From contig CM068544.1 of assembly GCA_035048495.1 (NCBI GenBank), forward strand, positions 44,045,893 to 44,109,892: 64,000 nucleotides of DNA. The letters run 5' to 3'. This stretch comes from Euptelea pleiosperma. Lineage: Eukaryota > Streptophyta > Magnoliopsida > Ranunculales > Eupteleaceae. Each line of letters starts with the position of its first letter. Position 1 is the stretch's first letter. The notes under the pieces were generated by a model, which saw only the letters and a program-made list of their open reading frames with translations, searched no databases and was not told where the DNA came from. The position numbers and the translations under genes were made by a program. Below, piece after piece: positions 20,705 through 33,140 of this stretch.

Positions 20705-20998
20705 GGTGACAAAGATCGATAGCTTAGGTAGGCGTAGGCCCCATAGTATGGTGGCCCTGATGAGTTACATGTGTCCTGATATTACGCTGACGATGGTCAC
20801 AGATCTGTAACATACTCAAAAATCTCGTTTTGTGACCCCACCGCTGTTTACATCGATCTCGTGGAGAGACTGAGAAATAAACTAGAAACAGAGGCCACGG
20901 CCCACGAGTACAAGAACACAAATATGATCCTACGACAGCTCGACAGAGAACTTTCGATTCGATGAGACTGAAGAAATAAATCGATTTCCTTCACGAAT
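20705..20998 (+). promoter_or_regulatory. 5' flank and leader of DnaJ gene
   Basis: Upstream region of the start codon at 20999. No specific motif is convincing. Confidence 0.35.
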
Positions 20999-23900
20999 AT
21001 GCATGGCATCTCTCTCTCTCTAACAACAACAAAACTCCTCTCTTTATCCTCTCTCTCTTGCCCATCTCTTCTTCCTCGCCGTTGTCATCTCTACCTGCGA
21101 AGGCAATCAAAATTATCAATACCCATTTGCAGATATGGCCATGGGAGTGATCTCAAGCTTATTGTGTTTGCTCCTCGTTCATATTCACCCATTTATGAGA
21201 AGAAGAAAAATAAGAGAAATAGTAAAACCCTCTTGAGAGCAAACGGTAGAGAGTCTCCATACGAAGTCTTGGGCGTTTCGCCCTCCGCAAGTCATGAAGA
21301 AATCAAGAGAGCTTACCGGAAACTCGCTCTTAAATTCCACCCAGATGTCAACAAAGAGGTATACGAATGCTGCCCCCCCCCCCCCCCCCTTTAATCTCTC
21401 AATTCAATAGTGCCCATGCATTTGTTCTTATTTTTCGGGGTAATTTGAAGAAAATTTTCAATGTAATCAACCCCAATTGGCGAAATTTTGATGTGGGTTT
21501 GTTTGTTTCTTTGCTTAAATCCTCTAATTCAAGTTTATTTTGGACACCGACTTTGTTCTTTGATCTTACATCATCCGTTTATTGGACACTGGACATTGGG
21601 GGAATTCAATTTGATTGTGAAAAAAGGGTTGAATTCAATAATCAAGAGCTTTGGCAGCATGGCGAAAACATTAATACACCGTGTACTATTGGAAAAGAAA
21701 AAAAATTATGAGTCCCCTGGTGAAGTTTTACTTATCATTCATGTGTTCCACTTTTGGGTTTGGCACTTTGGCTAAAATGCTGAAATTTGGGGTTTCCCTG
21801 CTTTGGATCCAATGACAGGGTGAGAAGGCAGATACATCTATAATGTTATTGTTATTCTAGTGGATTCAATTGAACTGAATGCCAACAATTCAATAAGAAG
21901 ACGAAAGAAATTTACTAGTAAAATCTTCAATTTCCAGCTATAAGAATCTGTAAAAAAGTAGAGCAGGTAGAGCACTTAACTATTATAAGAGATACAGATT
22001 GAGGCACCACCTTGGCTCGCTATCCTAAAGGTGATATTCGTTTATGCTCAGAAGTGTTGATGCCGATAGACCCTTGATGGTCACCCTAGAATCTAACGAT
22101 CTCACTTCAAATCTACCAAAACTGTAGACTTGAGTCAGTAAAACCCGAACTCAAAGTACTCCAAATTAAGAGAAAATAGAAAAAAGGTAGAAATAGTTTC
22201 TGAGACGTGACAGAGCTTCTCTGTTTTTCAGTTTATCTGGCCTGACTAAGAACCCATGTATTTATAGGTGAGAAGACCCAATGGCTCTCAAGAGAGCTCT
22301 CAATGTGTGAGTGTGCACCGTAAGTTCGTAATGTTCAAATGGTCAAATGCAATAAGTATGTACGATTAAGAAATTAATGGTCAAGATAAGAGTCAAATCA
22401 AATGGATAAAAAAAAGATTTTTCAAAGAAATTTTGACTAAAAAGATGGCTAATTAGATCCTAAATCCCATTAGGGCCAGCGCTCGATGTGGGGTTCTCGC
22501 ATGTGTGGGGTATCCTACATTCTCTACTACCTTAGCTTTTACCAAGGTTCACTCCAAGTGACATATATATGTTTCTCTAACACTTTGTCCTTATCCAATG
22601 TCATCATTCATCATAAGCCTTTTCCCAACGGTATGGGTTGCACGAATCCTATTCCTCTATTCAATCATGTCTAAAGCCATCTCTTCTATTAAGGTAAGTT
22701 TATTAAAATCTCCTCTTAGAAACTCACTCCACGTTCGTTTGGCTTTCGCCTCACCCTTTTAGGCCCTTTGACTTGCAGATTCCTCCTCACTGGTGCTGTC
22801 ATTGGTCTTTGTTGTACATGACCAAACCATCTCAATTGATTTTCCCTTATTTTGTCACTTATTAGGGCTGCTCCTATATTTTCACGAATGTGTACATTTC
22901 TAATTTTTTCTTTCCTTGTCTTATCACACATCCATCTCAACATACTCATCTCGACTATACTCATTTTCTGAGCATATTGTTTCTTGATTGCCCAACATTC
23001 TACTCCATAAAGCATCGCTGGTTGTATTGCCGTTTTATAGAATTTTCCTTCTAATCTAATTAATCACTAGCACTCTGGAAGCACATCTCCACTTTAGCTG
23101 CCCCACTCTAATTCAATGGGCAACATCCTCCTCAATCTCTCATTCCTTATGAATAATAAACCAAGGTAACGAAATTGGTCACTTTGAGGATCCTCTTGGT
23201 TCTCAATTTTAATTGGTGGATCATCTCATTGTGCATCCTTACTAAAATTACATTCTATATACTTTGTCTTGATTCAATTTACTTTAAAACCTTTAGATTC
23301 CAAAGCATTCCTCCAAAGTTTTAGTTTGCATTTACCTTATCCTTATTTTTGTCAACTAATACTGTCATTTGCAAATAACATACACCAGGGGATCTCATCT
23401 TGGATAGGAGCACTTACTTCATCTATAAGTAAAGCAAATAGGTATGGACTTAGGACTTATCTTTTGTGTAATCCCACTATGATTGGAAACTCATTTGTTT
23501 CACCACCAAATGCTCTAACACTAGTTATTGCTCCCTCTTACATATTTTTAATGATGTAAATATATCCATTTGGGGCTCCCTTATTTCTCAATGCCCAATT
23601 AAATTAATTCTCTAGGAATTTTATAATTTGCTTTTTCAAAGTTAAGAAAACCATGTGGAGATTCTTCCTCATTTCTTTGAACTTTTCATCATTTGTCTAA
23701 GTAAGAAGATTGTCTCGATGGTCGACTTTCCTGGCATAAATCTAAATTGGTTTTAAAATATCCTTGTCTTTTGATTTAAATTTTGTTCCATCACTCTTTC
23801 CTAGAGTATTATAGTGTGACTCATAAGTTTGATGCCACGATAGTTTGTGCAGCTTTGTACATCTCCTTTGTTCTTGTATATATGCACTATAAAAAAGTAC

Positions 23901-26900
23901 TTCTTTTCCATTCATTTGAAAATTTTCTTGTCTCCAAGATATTGTTAAATAACTTAATAAGCTTGGACAATCCAATTCCTTCCATACATTTCCACTCCTC
24001 TATTAGGATACCATCTGGTCCCAAGGCCCTACTAAAGTTGCTTTCACCTCTGGTACTCTAATTCTACGAAAGTTTGTTTGTTTTATTTTCCTTAGTATTT
24101 TCATCTAGTTTTATGTCCATTATGTTATCATTATTTAATAATTTACGAAAATTAGTTTTCAACCTTTCCTTAATTTTTTCATCTTTCACTAAGACTCTTT
24201 GGTCGTCACTGTTAATGCATCTAACATGATATATATCTCTAGTATTTCTCTCTCTTGTTCATGCAAGCTTGTAGACATCTTTCTCACCCTCTCTTGTCCC
24301 TAATTTATTATACAAACTATAAGATGCTTAATCTTTGTCCTCACTTACCACTTTCTTTACTCCCTTTTTAGCATTTTATATCTTTAGAAGTTTTCATTGT
24401 TTATAGCAAGTTCCCAGCTCTTTTAATAAATCCTCTTTCCTCTAATGGCCTTTTGAACCTTATCATTCCCACCATCCTTGTGTGTATGATTTTTTTCCTT
24501 TAGATTCTCTAAGGACCTCTTTTGCTACTCTTTTAGTACATTTAGCCATTACATTCCATATCACCGTAGTCTCTGCTTTGACATTCCACGTTTCGTCCTT
24601 TACAATTTATCTATGAAGGTCACCAACTTTTCCCCTTTTAAATTCCACCACCTTATTCTCGGGCATCTTTTATTTTCATTCCTTCTTTTCTATTTCTTAA
24701 TATGAACATCTAAAACCACTAGCCTATGTTGTGTGGTCAGACTCTTCCTTAGAATAACCTTACAATCTTTACACAGATAGTTTATTTCTCATAAGTAGAA
24801 AAAGTCTATTTGGCTCCTATTTGTTTTACTTTTAAACATAATTAAAAGTTTATGTCTTTTTAAAGTATGTGTTTGTTATTGCAAGATCAAATGCTATCGT
24901 AAATTCAAGGATCGTACTTCCCATTTCATTTCTTTCTCCAAAGCCATATCTTCTGTGCACCTTTTCATATAACTAATTTCTTTCCCTACATACCTATTTA
25001 AGCCCCCTCATAAAAATATCCTCTCTCCCTTAAGAATTCTTTGTATCAATCTATCCATGTCTTCTTCCCAAAATTGTCTCTTAATGCTTTCTCTTAATCC
25101 AACTTGGGGTGCATAAGCACTATGTTAATAATCTCTTCACTTATCATTATTTTTATTAACAACAACCTATCGTCTGTTCTCTTTACTCCTACCACTTTAT
25201 CTTTCATATCTTTATCTATAATTATTCCTACCCCATTTCTATTTTTATTTTCTCCTGTATACCAAAGTTTGTATCCATCTATTTAATTAGCTTTTGCCCC
25301 TTCCCACTTTGCCTCTTATAAACAGGCTATGTTATCTCTCCTTTTCACGTGTCTACTAATTCTAAGCTCTTACTTGTTAAAGTCCCAACATTCAAAAAGG
25401 CAAGATGAGTCCTACTTTCCTTGACTAACTTCTTTACCCACAGTTGTCTGGTATGGCGTGGAACTAAAAGTATTAAGATGTCAATGTAGGTGTCCTACTT
25501 TGGGCAAAAAAGAGCATTCCAAATAATAAGTGAAATTCCAAAATTTCCCCCAAAATTTTTCAATTTCAAGTTTTAAAAATTTTAAGAAACCACTTTATTA
25601 CGAATACTATAAGAGACCAAGGTTCAAAACCTTTAAGGTCAATAAACTCAATAAAACCATCTATAAATGTTTTGAAATAGTTATTTCCTCTAATTACATA
25701 GCCTCTTAGATCACTGCGAATTAATTTGATAATCCCAATTCATTTATTTACGTTCTTAAAAGGTTTCTTGGAATATTTAGATTCCACACGTATTTCACAT
25801 TTATGTTCTAGAGATTTAGTTGTATTAGAAATGTGACCTAAGTGTATTAGGTTTTTTAGTACCATCTATGTCCTAATCTGCATGCCATACATGCAAAAAG
25901 TCAACAATATAAGCAGAAGTAGAAGCCGTATTCATATCAATTGCAATTACATTCATTTTAAATAAACTTTCATCCAAATAAACCTTCCCAACAAAAGTCC
26001 TTCCCTTGGTCAAAATAGACTTGTCTGACTCAAAAAAAAAAATTAGAACCCTTATTGTTCAAAAGCGATCCTGATACTAGGTTCTTCCTAGTGTCTGGTA
26101 CATGTAGTACCTCTCTCAAGGGAGGATGTTCCATGATGTGAATTTGAGATTCACCCTCCAGTTTAGAAGTTGACTAGTTCCCCATGTGCAGACGCTCTCC
26201 ATATCCTACAGGTTCATAGCAAGAAAATGCACTTTTTTCTCCGTAGATGTGATTGGTATCCCCTATGTACCCACCAGTCTGTTTCATTGGTCACAAAGTT
26301 TACCTCAGAGATCACTGCAGAAAAGTTCCCATCTTTAGTTACATTTGCTTGAGTTTGGAGCTATTTCCCTTTCCTTTCCTCGTAGAACTTGGCTATGTGC
26401 CCTGGTTTACCACATACGAAACAATTGCCCTTGGGTTTCTTGAAATTTGGTTTGGACTCTTTGTTTTTGTTATTGGTTTTGAATTTAGGGTTCTTCCCAG
26501 ACTTTACTTCCACTAGGATAGCCTTAGTTTTGATCTCAGAAGCCGTCTCCTTGCGCTCATTGTTACGGTTGCCTCTTCTATACGAAGACAGACTCTTAGG
26601 TCCTCTAAGCTCATTTTCCTTCCGTTTGTGTTTCAGACTGTTTTGGAAGCTTTTTAATGATTGAAGCTACTTGGAATCCCTCACAAACTTTATATCCCTT
26701 CACCAAGAGTTCATGGACAATTAACTGAATTTCTTGAACTTGAGTAAAAACTGATTTACCATCTTCCATTTTATACTTCTATGAATCTTTTACCACAAAT
26801 TTCTTAGAATGTATTTTCTGTAGCATATTTCCTATCTAACACGTTCCATAGTTATTTTTTAGAAATACAATTCACATACACAACTTATGGAGTAGGAGAA

Positions 26901-29900
26901 GGACAATTTAGCATTTAGTTGCAACATGAATAATCTTGATGTTTTTTCCGATTAGTAATTTCATTTCTTGCGGGCTTAATTTCGTTTTCAACATTAGGCT
27001 CAGATTCATTGTGTCAAGAAGGCAAGTTTAGAGTAGTTAAATAAAATAGCATTTTCATCTACCAATGCTTGAAGTTTGTCCCATCAAACATTTCTGGCTT
27101 CTTAGAATTATTATTATTGTTATTCTTGGCCATTTTAGGTACAATAGAGGTACAGATATCACCTTTAGATTGTTATTCTAATGGTTTTGTTAAACTGAAT
27201 GTCCAATAAAATAATAAAAAATCAATAAGAAGACATAAATGCGGTAAAATCTTCAATTTCCAGCTATAAGGATCTATAAAAAAGTAGAACAAGTAGAGAA
27301 CTTATCAATTATAAGAGATATGGATCAAGGTACGAGCTTGGCTCACTGCCCTAAGGTGATATCCGCCTTTGCTACAGAAGTATTGAGGCTGACAGAACCT
27401 TGACAATCACCCCCAGGATTCAACGATCTCACTTCAAATCTACCAGCATTATTAACCTGAGTCTATAAAACCCGAACTCAAAGTACTCCAGATTAAGAAA
27501 AAATAGAATAAAGGAAGAAATAGTTTCTGAGATGTAACAGAGCTTCTCTGTTTTTAAATGTATCTGGCTTGGCTAAGAACCTATGTATTTATTGGCCAGA
27601 AGACCCAACAACTCTCAAAAGAGCTCTCAATTTAAAATGTTCAAATGCAATAAGTTTGTAAATTAAGAAATCAACGGTCAAGATAAGAGTCAAATCAAAG
27701 GATAAAGAAAATATTTTTCAAAGAAATTTTGACCAAAAAGATAGCTCATTAGAACCCAAAGCCCATTCGGGCCCGTGTTGTGCGCCTGCGGCCAACCTGT
27801 CCTGTCTCGTCTCGGCGTGGCATGGTGTGTGCACATGTGCGTGGTATCGTACATTCTCCACTACCTAAGCTTTACCAAGGTTCACTCCAAGTGACATGTC
27901 TCTCTAACACTTTGTCCCTATCCAATGTGGGACTAAAAATGTTAGAAGGTAGTAGGTGTCCTACTTTGGGCAAAAGAGAGCATTCCAAATAATAAGTGTA
28001 ATTGCAAATTTTCCCTCCAAAATTTTCACTTCCAATTTTTAAAAAGTCTGAAAACCACTTTATTAAGAAAACTAATAGACCAAGGTTGGTCAATAACTCT
28101 CAATAGAACTCAGACTTTTATAATAAACAGTTATGAATGTACAAGGTGTTGAGTATGTTGATGTAACCAGATTCTGAAACTAGTAAACCTTATTAGGCAA
28201 CTATATAGATTGATAGAAGCTCATCATTAAAAGCATACCCATGATAGGCAAATGGGCTACATGATTCTTCTCCTAGTGTTCACAAGTTCTAAGGCCTTAA
28301 AATTTCATCAGGGAGGGCTCTCTGTCACCTCTCATCCTCTCTAATTAGTATGCTGCCTTTGCTAGGAGATCCTTAGCTACTCTTAAGAAGTCTAGCCAAA
28401 ATTCAACCAGATACCACCCTGGACTCTTTAAATCTGGTTCTGAGTGGAATGGAGTTGTGGAAGATCAATTCTTCAACTCTCTCATAGGTAGGTACTGTAC
28501 CTAGCATTCCTTCCTCCGGTTGGGCATGATTGTGTGCTATGCAAGGTTTTAAGACTTTACAAGTTGACTTGATTTCAGTTACCAAGTCTTTGTTGAGATT
28601 GGACTTGGATGGTTGAGTGTTCTTAAGTAAGTACTCCCAAGGGCTTGAGCTAGTCATATTGGACTTGTCTGTTTCAACTTGGGCTCTGTGCTGGCAAGTC
28701 ACACTTTGATACTGGAAGTGGTATACCTTGTCTATTTTTTCTGTACTTTGGGAAGGAAAACAATCTTGATAATTTTGGGAAATATATGATGTCATTGACA
28801 TGAGTTTCCTTCCATGGAATTCTTTTAAAAGATGAAAAACCTGTTGTACTTTCGTGGGATAAGAATTCCTGTCTTCTCAATCTACTGTATTAGTGGCACA
28901 CAATCATGGGGTCGGTATCCACTATTTGATGGATCCCATCTAGGAGAGATGGCCTAGGTTGACAATCAATCCAGCCATATTATTTAGCTATCTGGTTGTC
29001 GCATTCTTTTGACAGTAAGATAGAAGTCCATAAAAGAACGCTTAAGATGATTACAACCATTGGTTTGGCATGAGTTTTTACCCTAGAGATCACCTAGTTG
29101 GGACCCGTTAAATATCGGTCCAAGACCTTGTATACAAACTAAGTACAGCAAAGTGATGGGGAAAACAGGAATTATTGTTTTCTCAAGAATACACCTGGTT
29201 TCATTTTAAAGGTTACTCGGTACCTAAGAAAAAATTTTTGGTGGAACAATATAGTAGAGGGAGACTATCCCATTGCTCAAGGCTGAGGAATTGATACACC
29301 ATACTCAACCTTGTACTAGTCCACTTCCCCTTGGTCGAAGCACTTGTACCAATACAGCTTGATAACTTTGTATAACACTCAGGCTCTCGCTCAGTTGATG
29401 CGATCAATCCTTTTTGTAAAAATACAGCCATCATATACTTAATTTACTCAGAGGGGCAGCTGACCAAAAAAAATTTCACACTGCAAAAGTTACACATTTT
29501 AATTTTAATCTGCTTGCATTTACTTGACATATAGAGCATACTTGTGAGATGTATCTATAGGCACAAAACCTTGGTGTTCCAAGAAGTGGTGTGGGCTGTC
29601 ATGTTGTTTGTGATACCCACATCTGCTTGTATTTACCAAACAGAATTACCTTATGAAAAATCAATGGTGAGATTTGTTTTATGCCAACAATTTATGTGTT
29701 CGGTCGGATATATTTACAGACAAATGCCCAGGAGAAATTCATGAGGATCAAACATGCATACACTGCGTTGCTGAACTCAGAATCTAGGCGTAATGATTTT
29801 GGAAGTCGTACATCTGATTATTCCAGTTCTACAGCTGAAAGAAACCAAAGAAAGAATGCACAAGATGATGAAGAGTTCTACGGATTTGGTACTGATATCC

Positions 29901-31184
29901 CCCCTTCAAGTCCATCTGATTTTTATTAGGTATTTTCTTTGGGTGTAAGTTATAAGGTCTATACAGTTGAATACTTATTGCCTTCCAATTGGGGATTGCA
30001 AATTGCCCTTACAGGAAACCCAGGGTAGGCCTTAAGGTTGGTCCACCAAGTAACCGTGCACATGGCTCACATGCGGAGCAGTGGAACTAGGCTGTTAGAT
30101 GGATGCCACATATGATGAGACCTCTTGAGCAAAAACAAACTGGTTAGCTAATCATAACCATCCAATTCATCACATTCGTTTGAAGTGTCAAAAAATATTT
30201 AGTGAACCGTCCAGGAAAAAACAAGTCAAAGGACTGGATGTTTTGGGTCATCAAGTTGGGTTCATTTCTTAAATTGGAAATCAAATGTGCGGGTCCAACT
30301 GCCCTTCATGTGACCCTTGTGTACTGATATGCTGTTGTTAAACTGCCCTTGCTGCTCCAAACCAGAACCTTTGATTTCCTCACTGGCCATATATTGGTCT
30401 TGAAGCTTAATGAGGATTATATTTCTGACCTCATTCTGTGGTGCACCTTATCCTCACAGGGCCAAATTTCTTCTTTAGTTCTTATACATAACTGGTTTGT
30501 TCTGCAGGTAACTTTTTGAGGGATGCTCGAATAACAATAGGTAGTTTTGTCCTCTCCTATTAGACTACATGGGGACCCAAATATCTTGCATCATTTTAAG
30601 ATCTTGTCTTGCATTTCATCTTTGTTGTGAGCAAACCTGTCTTGTGGTAGTGCGAAAATCTGAATATTGGTGGTGTTACAGAGGACTTCTTTAGGGACCT
30701 CCAAGCAGAATTCCAGACTGGGGAAGGTAGTGCTGGTTCACAAGGGAAGCCCAAGAGCTTGTGGGAGGAATTAGCGGTGAGAAATTATTATGTTTACTTT
30801 TACCTTGTAATGGAAATGCAGCTTTTTCAGTAAAACTTCTGAGATGCCTATTTTCATGGAAATGTTTAAAAGAATTTGTGCTAAACCTCTAAAATGAAAA
30901 AGGAAGAGTAGTGGAGAAACCCACTTACTAGGACTAATATTTTACAGGACATTGGTGAAGAATTTGTGGAGTATCTAGAGAAAGAGCTCAACATCACTGA
31001 TCCAAATGTCAAAGCAGAAAAAAACAATGAAGGGCCTTCAAAGGGGAACTCGTATGAAAAATCGAGGTCGGAGAGAAGGGGAGCTGATTTTCGAAACAAT
31101 GCTGGAAAGGAGAGCAGTATTGGAGATAATGTGGATGAGATTGAAGCTACTCTTACTCAGCTGAAAAAGGAATTGGGACTCTAG
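20999..31184 (+). CDS. DnaJ (J-domain) protein, probably plastid
   Basis: Four exons: 20999-21358, 29720-29888, 30682-30776, 30948-31184; 286 aa. All joins are GT-AG and in frame. A Hsp70 co-chaperone: the J domain ([21 protein letters not shown]) starts near residue 86 and carries the essential HPD at about 114-116. Intron 1 cuts right after HPDVNKE, and exon 2 resumes with [18 protein letters not shown], completing helices III and IV. The first 80 residues are Ser, Arg and Leu rich, consistent with a plastid transit peptide. The C-terminal part ([12 protein letters not shown], then [12 protein letters not shown] and [11 protein letters not shown]) is typical of plant plastid J proteins. From memory it resembles Arabidopsis At5g59610. 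Intron 1 is 8.36 kb because of nested retrotransposons (21850-28129). A C17 run follows the exon 1 donor. Confidence 0.9.
21373..21389. repeat. poly-C run in DnaJ intron 1
   Basis: Seventeen consecutive C residues starting 14 bases after the exon 1 donor GT. Confidence 0.95.
21850..28129 (-). mobile_element. Ty1/copia LTR retrotransposon, deleted, in DnaJ intron 1
   Basis: Oriented on the minus strand. The element begins TGTTATTCTAG and ends AATAAACA on the plus strand, with a 5-bp duplication GTTAT at 21845-21849 and 28130-28134. The intact LTR is 27171-28129 (about 959 bp). The other LTR spans 21850 to about 25669 and is split by an RTE LINE (22602-25460). The LTRs share AATTTCCAGCTATAA, CCAAGGTTCACTCCAAGTGA and GGTGTCCTACTTTGGGCAAA. 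The 1.5-kb interior encodes, on the minus strand, a damaged zinc knuckle ([13 protein letters not shown]) near 26390-26440, a decayed protease start (WWVHRG) near 26255 and a GAG-pre-integrase piece ([13 protein letters not shown]) near 26050-26100. Integrase, RT and RNase H are missing, so it cannot move by itself. Confidence 0.88.
22602..25460 (-). mobile_element. RTE-type LINE nested in copia LTR
   Basis: Minus-strand non-LTR retrotransposon, broken by stops. From its 5' end: [16 protein letters not shown] (about 25390) and [10 protein letters not shown] (about 24950) from the endonuclease; then [17 protein letters not shown] and [18 protein letters not shown] (24030-23830) from the reverse transcriptase; then [17 protein letters not shown] and [11 protein letters not shown] (23010-22780) from the C-terminal region. 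It ends in an ATGATGAATGATG-type tail at 22602-22625, the usual RTE 3' end. It interrupts the copia LTR between CCAATGT and GGGACTA equivalents. Nearly full length (2.86 kb) but dead. Confidence 0.85.
28135..29719. other. distal part of DnaJ intron 1
   Basis: Includes a 132-codon minus-strand open stretch at 28403-28801 ([14 protein letters not shown]) and another at 29213-29434. They are locally open but match no family I recognise, and may be remains of an older retroelement. The exon 2 acceptor at 29718-29719 ends the intron. Confidence 0.4.
29889..30681 (+). other. DnaJ intron 2
   Basis: 793-bp intron. It holds a repeat-like stretch near 30030-30310 (ACCAAGTAACCGTGCACATGG) that I could not delimit. 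No other content. Confidence 0.45.
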
Positions 31185-31477
31185 GCTAGGAAAAGCTAAG
31201 CTTTCTACTTCCAAGTTGGTTGGTTGGTTAAAGAAGGTGGTGGTTAGAGCAACTCATTTAACTGTCAGAATTCTCTCAATGTAACCTGCTTGCAGACATT
31301 TAAGTGTCAAAAGTAGTTATAACTATTTGAAAGTATTCCTATATGGGAAAATGACAGTCACAGGTTTTCTCTGACTCCAAAAAATTTACTCAGTTGAGCA
31401 GCAGAAGTTTGAAGTGTGGACTTAAGGTAGGTAAGTGGTGAGAAAATTTATCCCACGCAAGGCTGTATGTGCTACAT
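31185..31477 (+). other. DnaJ 3' flank
   Basis: Probably 3' UTR; no gene or repeat seen. Confidence 0.35.
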
Positions 31478-31725
31478 GGCACACTCTTGCAGACCTCTGA
31501 CCGTATGGATGTTTTTCCCACCCTTTTCTGAACTTACAGAACAAAGATTTCTAGACATTAGAGATTTCAGTCTTTTCATGAATTCAATTTTATCCGTAGG
31601 ATTCAAGCATTATTTGTGATACTCAAATCCAACGATTATAAATAACCAATCAGGATGAATTTGGACACTAGATTCAGAAATGGGTGGGCAAAAAACATCG
31701 GCTACGGTCAGTGGTCTGCAAGGGC
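31478..31725. mobile_element. palindromic MITE, family B copy 6
   Basis: ATGGCACACTCTTGCAGACC and GACCGTATGGATGTTTTTCC at the left; AAAAACATCGGCTACGGTCAG and GGTCTGCAAGGGCC at the right. The centre has TCCGTAGGATTCAAGC and CCAACGATTATAAATAACC. Confidence 0.7.
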
Positions 31726-31780
31726 CTTGCGTGACCCATGGGGGCAAAATTTTCTCCTAGGTGGTATAGCTCATAACTAC

Positions 31781-32270
31781 CATGGTTCGAAATCTTGGCC
31801 GATCCCATTCTGGATCGGATCGGTGGCCATCGAGACGATCTGAAATGGGGTTGTCTCGCCCCAGATGCACTGTTCTTCTTAAACCCTTACGTCATCTCGA
31901 GCGAGACGATCTGAGACGAGTGATCTACCCTCTGATCGGGATCAGGATCGGTACGCACGGGTCCAGCCCTGATCCCGAGATTTTCAACCATGATGACTTT
32001 TCTCGATACTGATGGGAATTGACGGCGGCTGTAAATACCACGTGTCACTCTTCGAGACCACTGACCCTACGGATGTTGAGCCATGGTTGAAAATCTCGGG
32101 ATCGGAGGTTGGATCGGTGGGCACCGATCCCGATCCGGGTTGGAGGGTAGATCGCTTGTCTTGGATCGTCTCGCTCGAGATGACGTGAGGGTTGAAGAAG
32201 AACAGTGCAACTCGGGTGAGACAACCCCATTTCAGATCATCTTGATGGCCACCGATCCCGTTCTGGATCG
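31781..32270. repeat. inverted pair of a 200-bp GATCC-rich repeat
   Basis: Left unit 31781-31992 ends ATCCCGAGATTTTCAACCATG. The right unit, 32082 to about 32270, begins CATGGTTGAAAATCTCGGGAT and reads inverted for about 190 bp. Both contain GAGACGATCTGA or TCGTCTCGCTCGAGATGACG and GATGGCCACCGATCC boxes. The right unit sits inside a family B MITE (32030-32425). Open stretches across both arms are not genes. Confidence 0.8.
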
Positions 32271-32425
32271 ATTTCTAGCTGTGGATTTCAGTATCCACAG
32301 TTATAGTCGAATCCAACGGCTAAAAATCAACTCAAAAAAGACTCAAGCGAACGGTTAGATATCACCGACTTGGCCGATTTTCCGTACACCTAAAGACGGG
32401 CCATATGGTCAGTGGAGCCCGAGTT
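32030..32425. mobile_element. palindromic MITE, family B copy 7, interrupted
   Basis: Left part CCACGTGTCACTCTTCGAGACC then TGACCCTACGGATGTTGAG, broken at 32082 by the GATCC-rich repeat. The right part resumes after 32270 with TCCAACGGCTAAAAATCAAC and ends GGGCCATATGGTCAGTGGAG. This gives the order of insertion: MITE first, repeat second. Confidence 0.65.
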
Positions 32426-32439
32426 TGATGTCCCTGGGA

Positions 32440-32745
32440 ATTTCATTTGAAGTCCCCCTCCCAAAATGCATGCACGTGGAGTACTGTTTAGGGTCCACTG
32501 ACGTGAGAACTGTGGATGTTTGGTCCACCCCTGATGGATCTACACAAAAAAATGGCCGTTCGATTTAGCATTTTAAATATCGTGATTTTTGGCGGTTGGA
32601 TTTGGGCAATTTTTTTATACTAAAATATAACTGTTAGAAATCATGGAGCAAGCTAAGTAGGTCCACCAAGAGGTGGACGAAAGTCACCAAACGTCGGATC
32701 CTAAAAGTCGTCTCCACGTGGCATTTTGGGAGGGGGAGAAACCAA
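32440..32745. mobile_element. palindromic MITE, family B copy 8
   Basis: Outer arms CCCCCTCCCAAAATGCATGC with CACGTGGAGTAC (left) and GTCTCCACGTGGCATTTTGG with GAGGGGGAG (right), then AGGGTCCACTGACGTGAG and its inverse. Carries CACGTGG boxes in both arms, 400-700 bp upstream of the TPR gene. Confidence 0.75.
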
Positions 32746-33140
32746 GTGCTGTCACTTTGACATTGCGACAGCAAGTATTCTCCGGTCAGTGGTCCGGTGG
32801 GAGAAACTTTGTGAAGTAGCATGATTTTGAAGCATCGATCATGCGCCAATGATCACACGCCACATATACCATCATTATTTCTAAATTTTTTTAAAACCAA
32901 AGTCTAAACTGTGAGCATATGTGGTGCGCGATCATTGGGTGCATGATCGCTGGTTCATAATTCCACCGCTTCAAACTTTTCTCTCGAAGAGTGTAAAACG
33001 TGGCACATGCAGCGCTGTTAAGACTTGAGAGACCGACTTGTTCTTCTCAACGTCGGACTCGTAGAAACCCTGTCCATTAGGGGCTTTGCGTTTTCAGTTT
33101 TCAAATTTCAGACAAGAATAGAGAGCAAGCAGTACCCGGC
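32746..33140 (+). promoter_or_regulatory. 5' flank of TPR gene
   Basis: Contains an inverted pair (GATCATGCGCCAATGATC near 32835 and GCGCGATCATTGGGTGCATG near 32927) bracketing an AT-rich stretch; then the leader. No core promoter motif is clear. Confidence 0.4.

Noticed and set aside
22716..23015. 99-codon minus-strand frame as a gene
   Set aside because: [11 protein letters not shown] and LRWFGHVQ mark it as the C-terminal part of an RTE reverse transcriptase inside a dead LINE.
31655..32358. Frames on both strands reading related peptides
   Set aside because: The similarity is due to the inverted pair of a DNA repeat, not to a duplicated gene.
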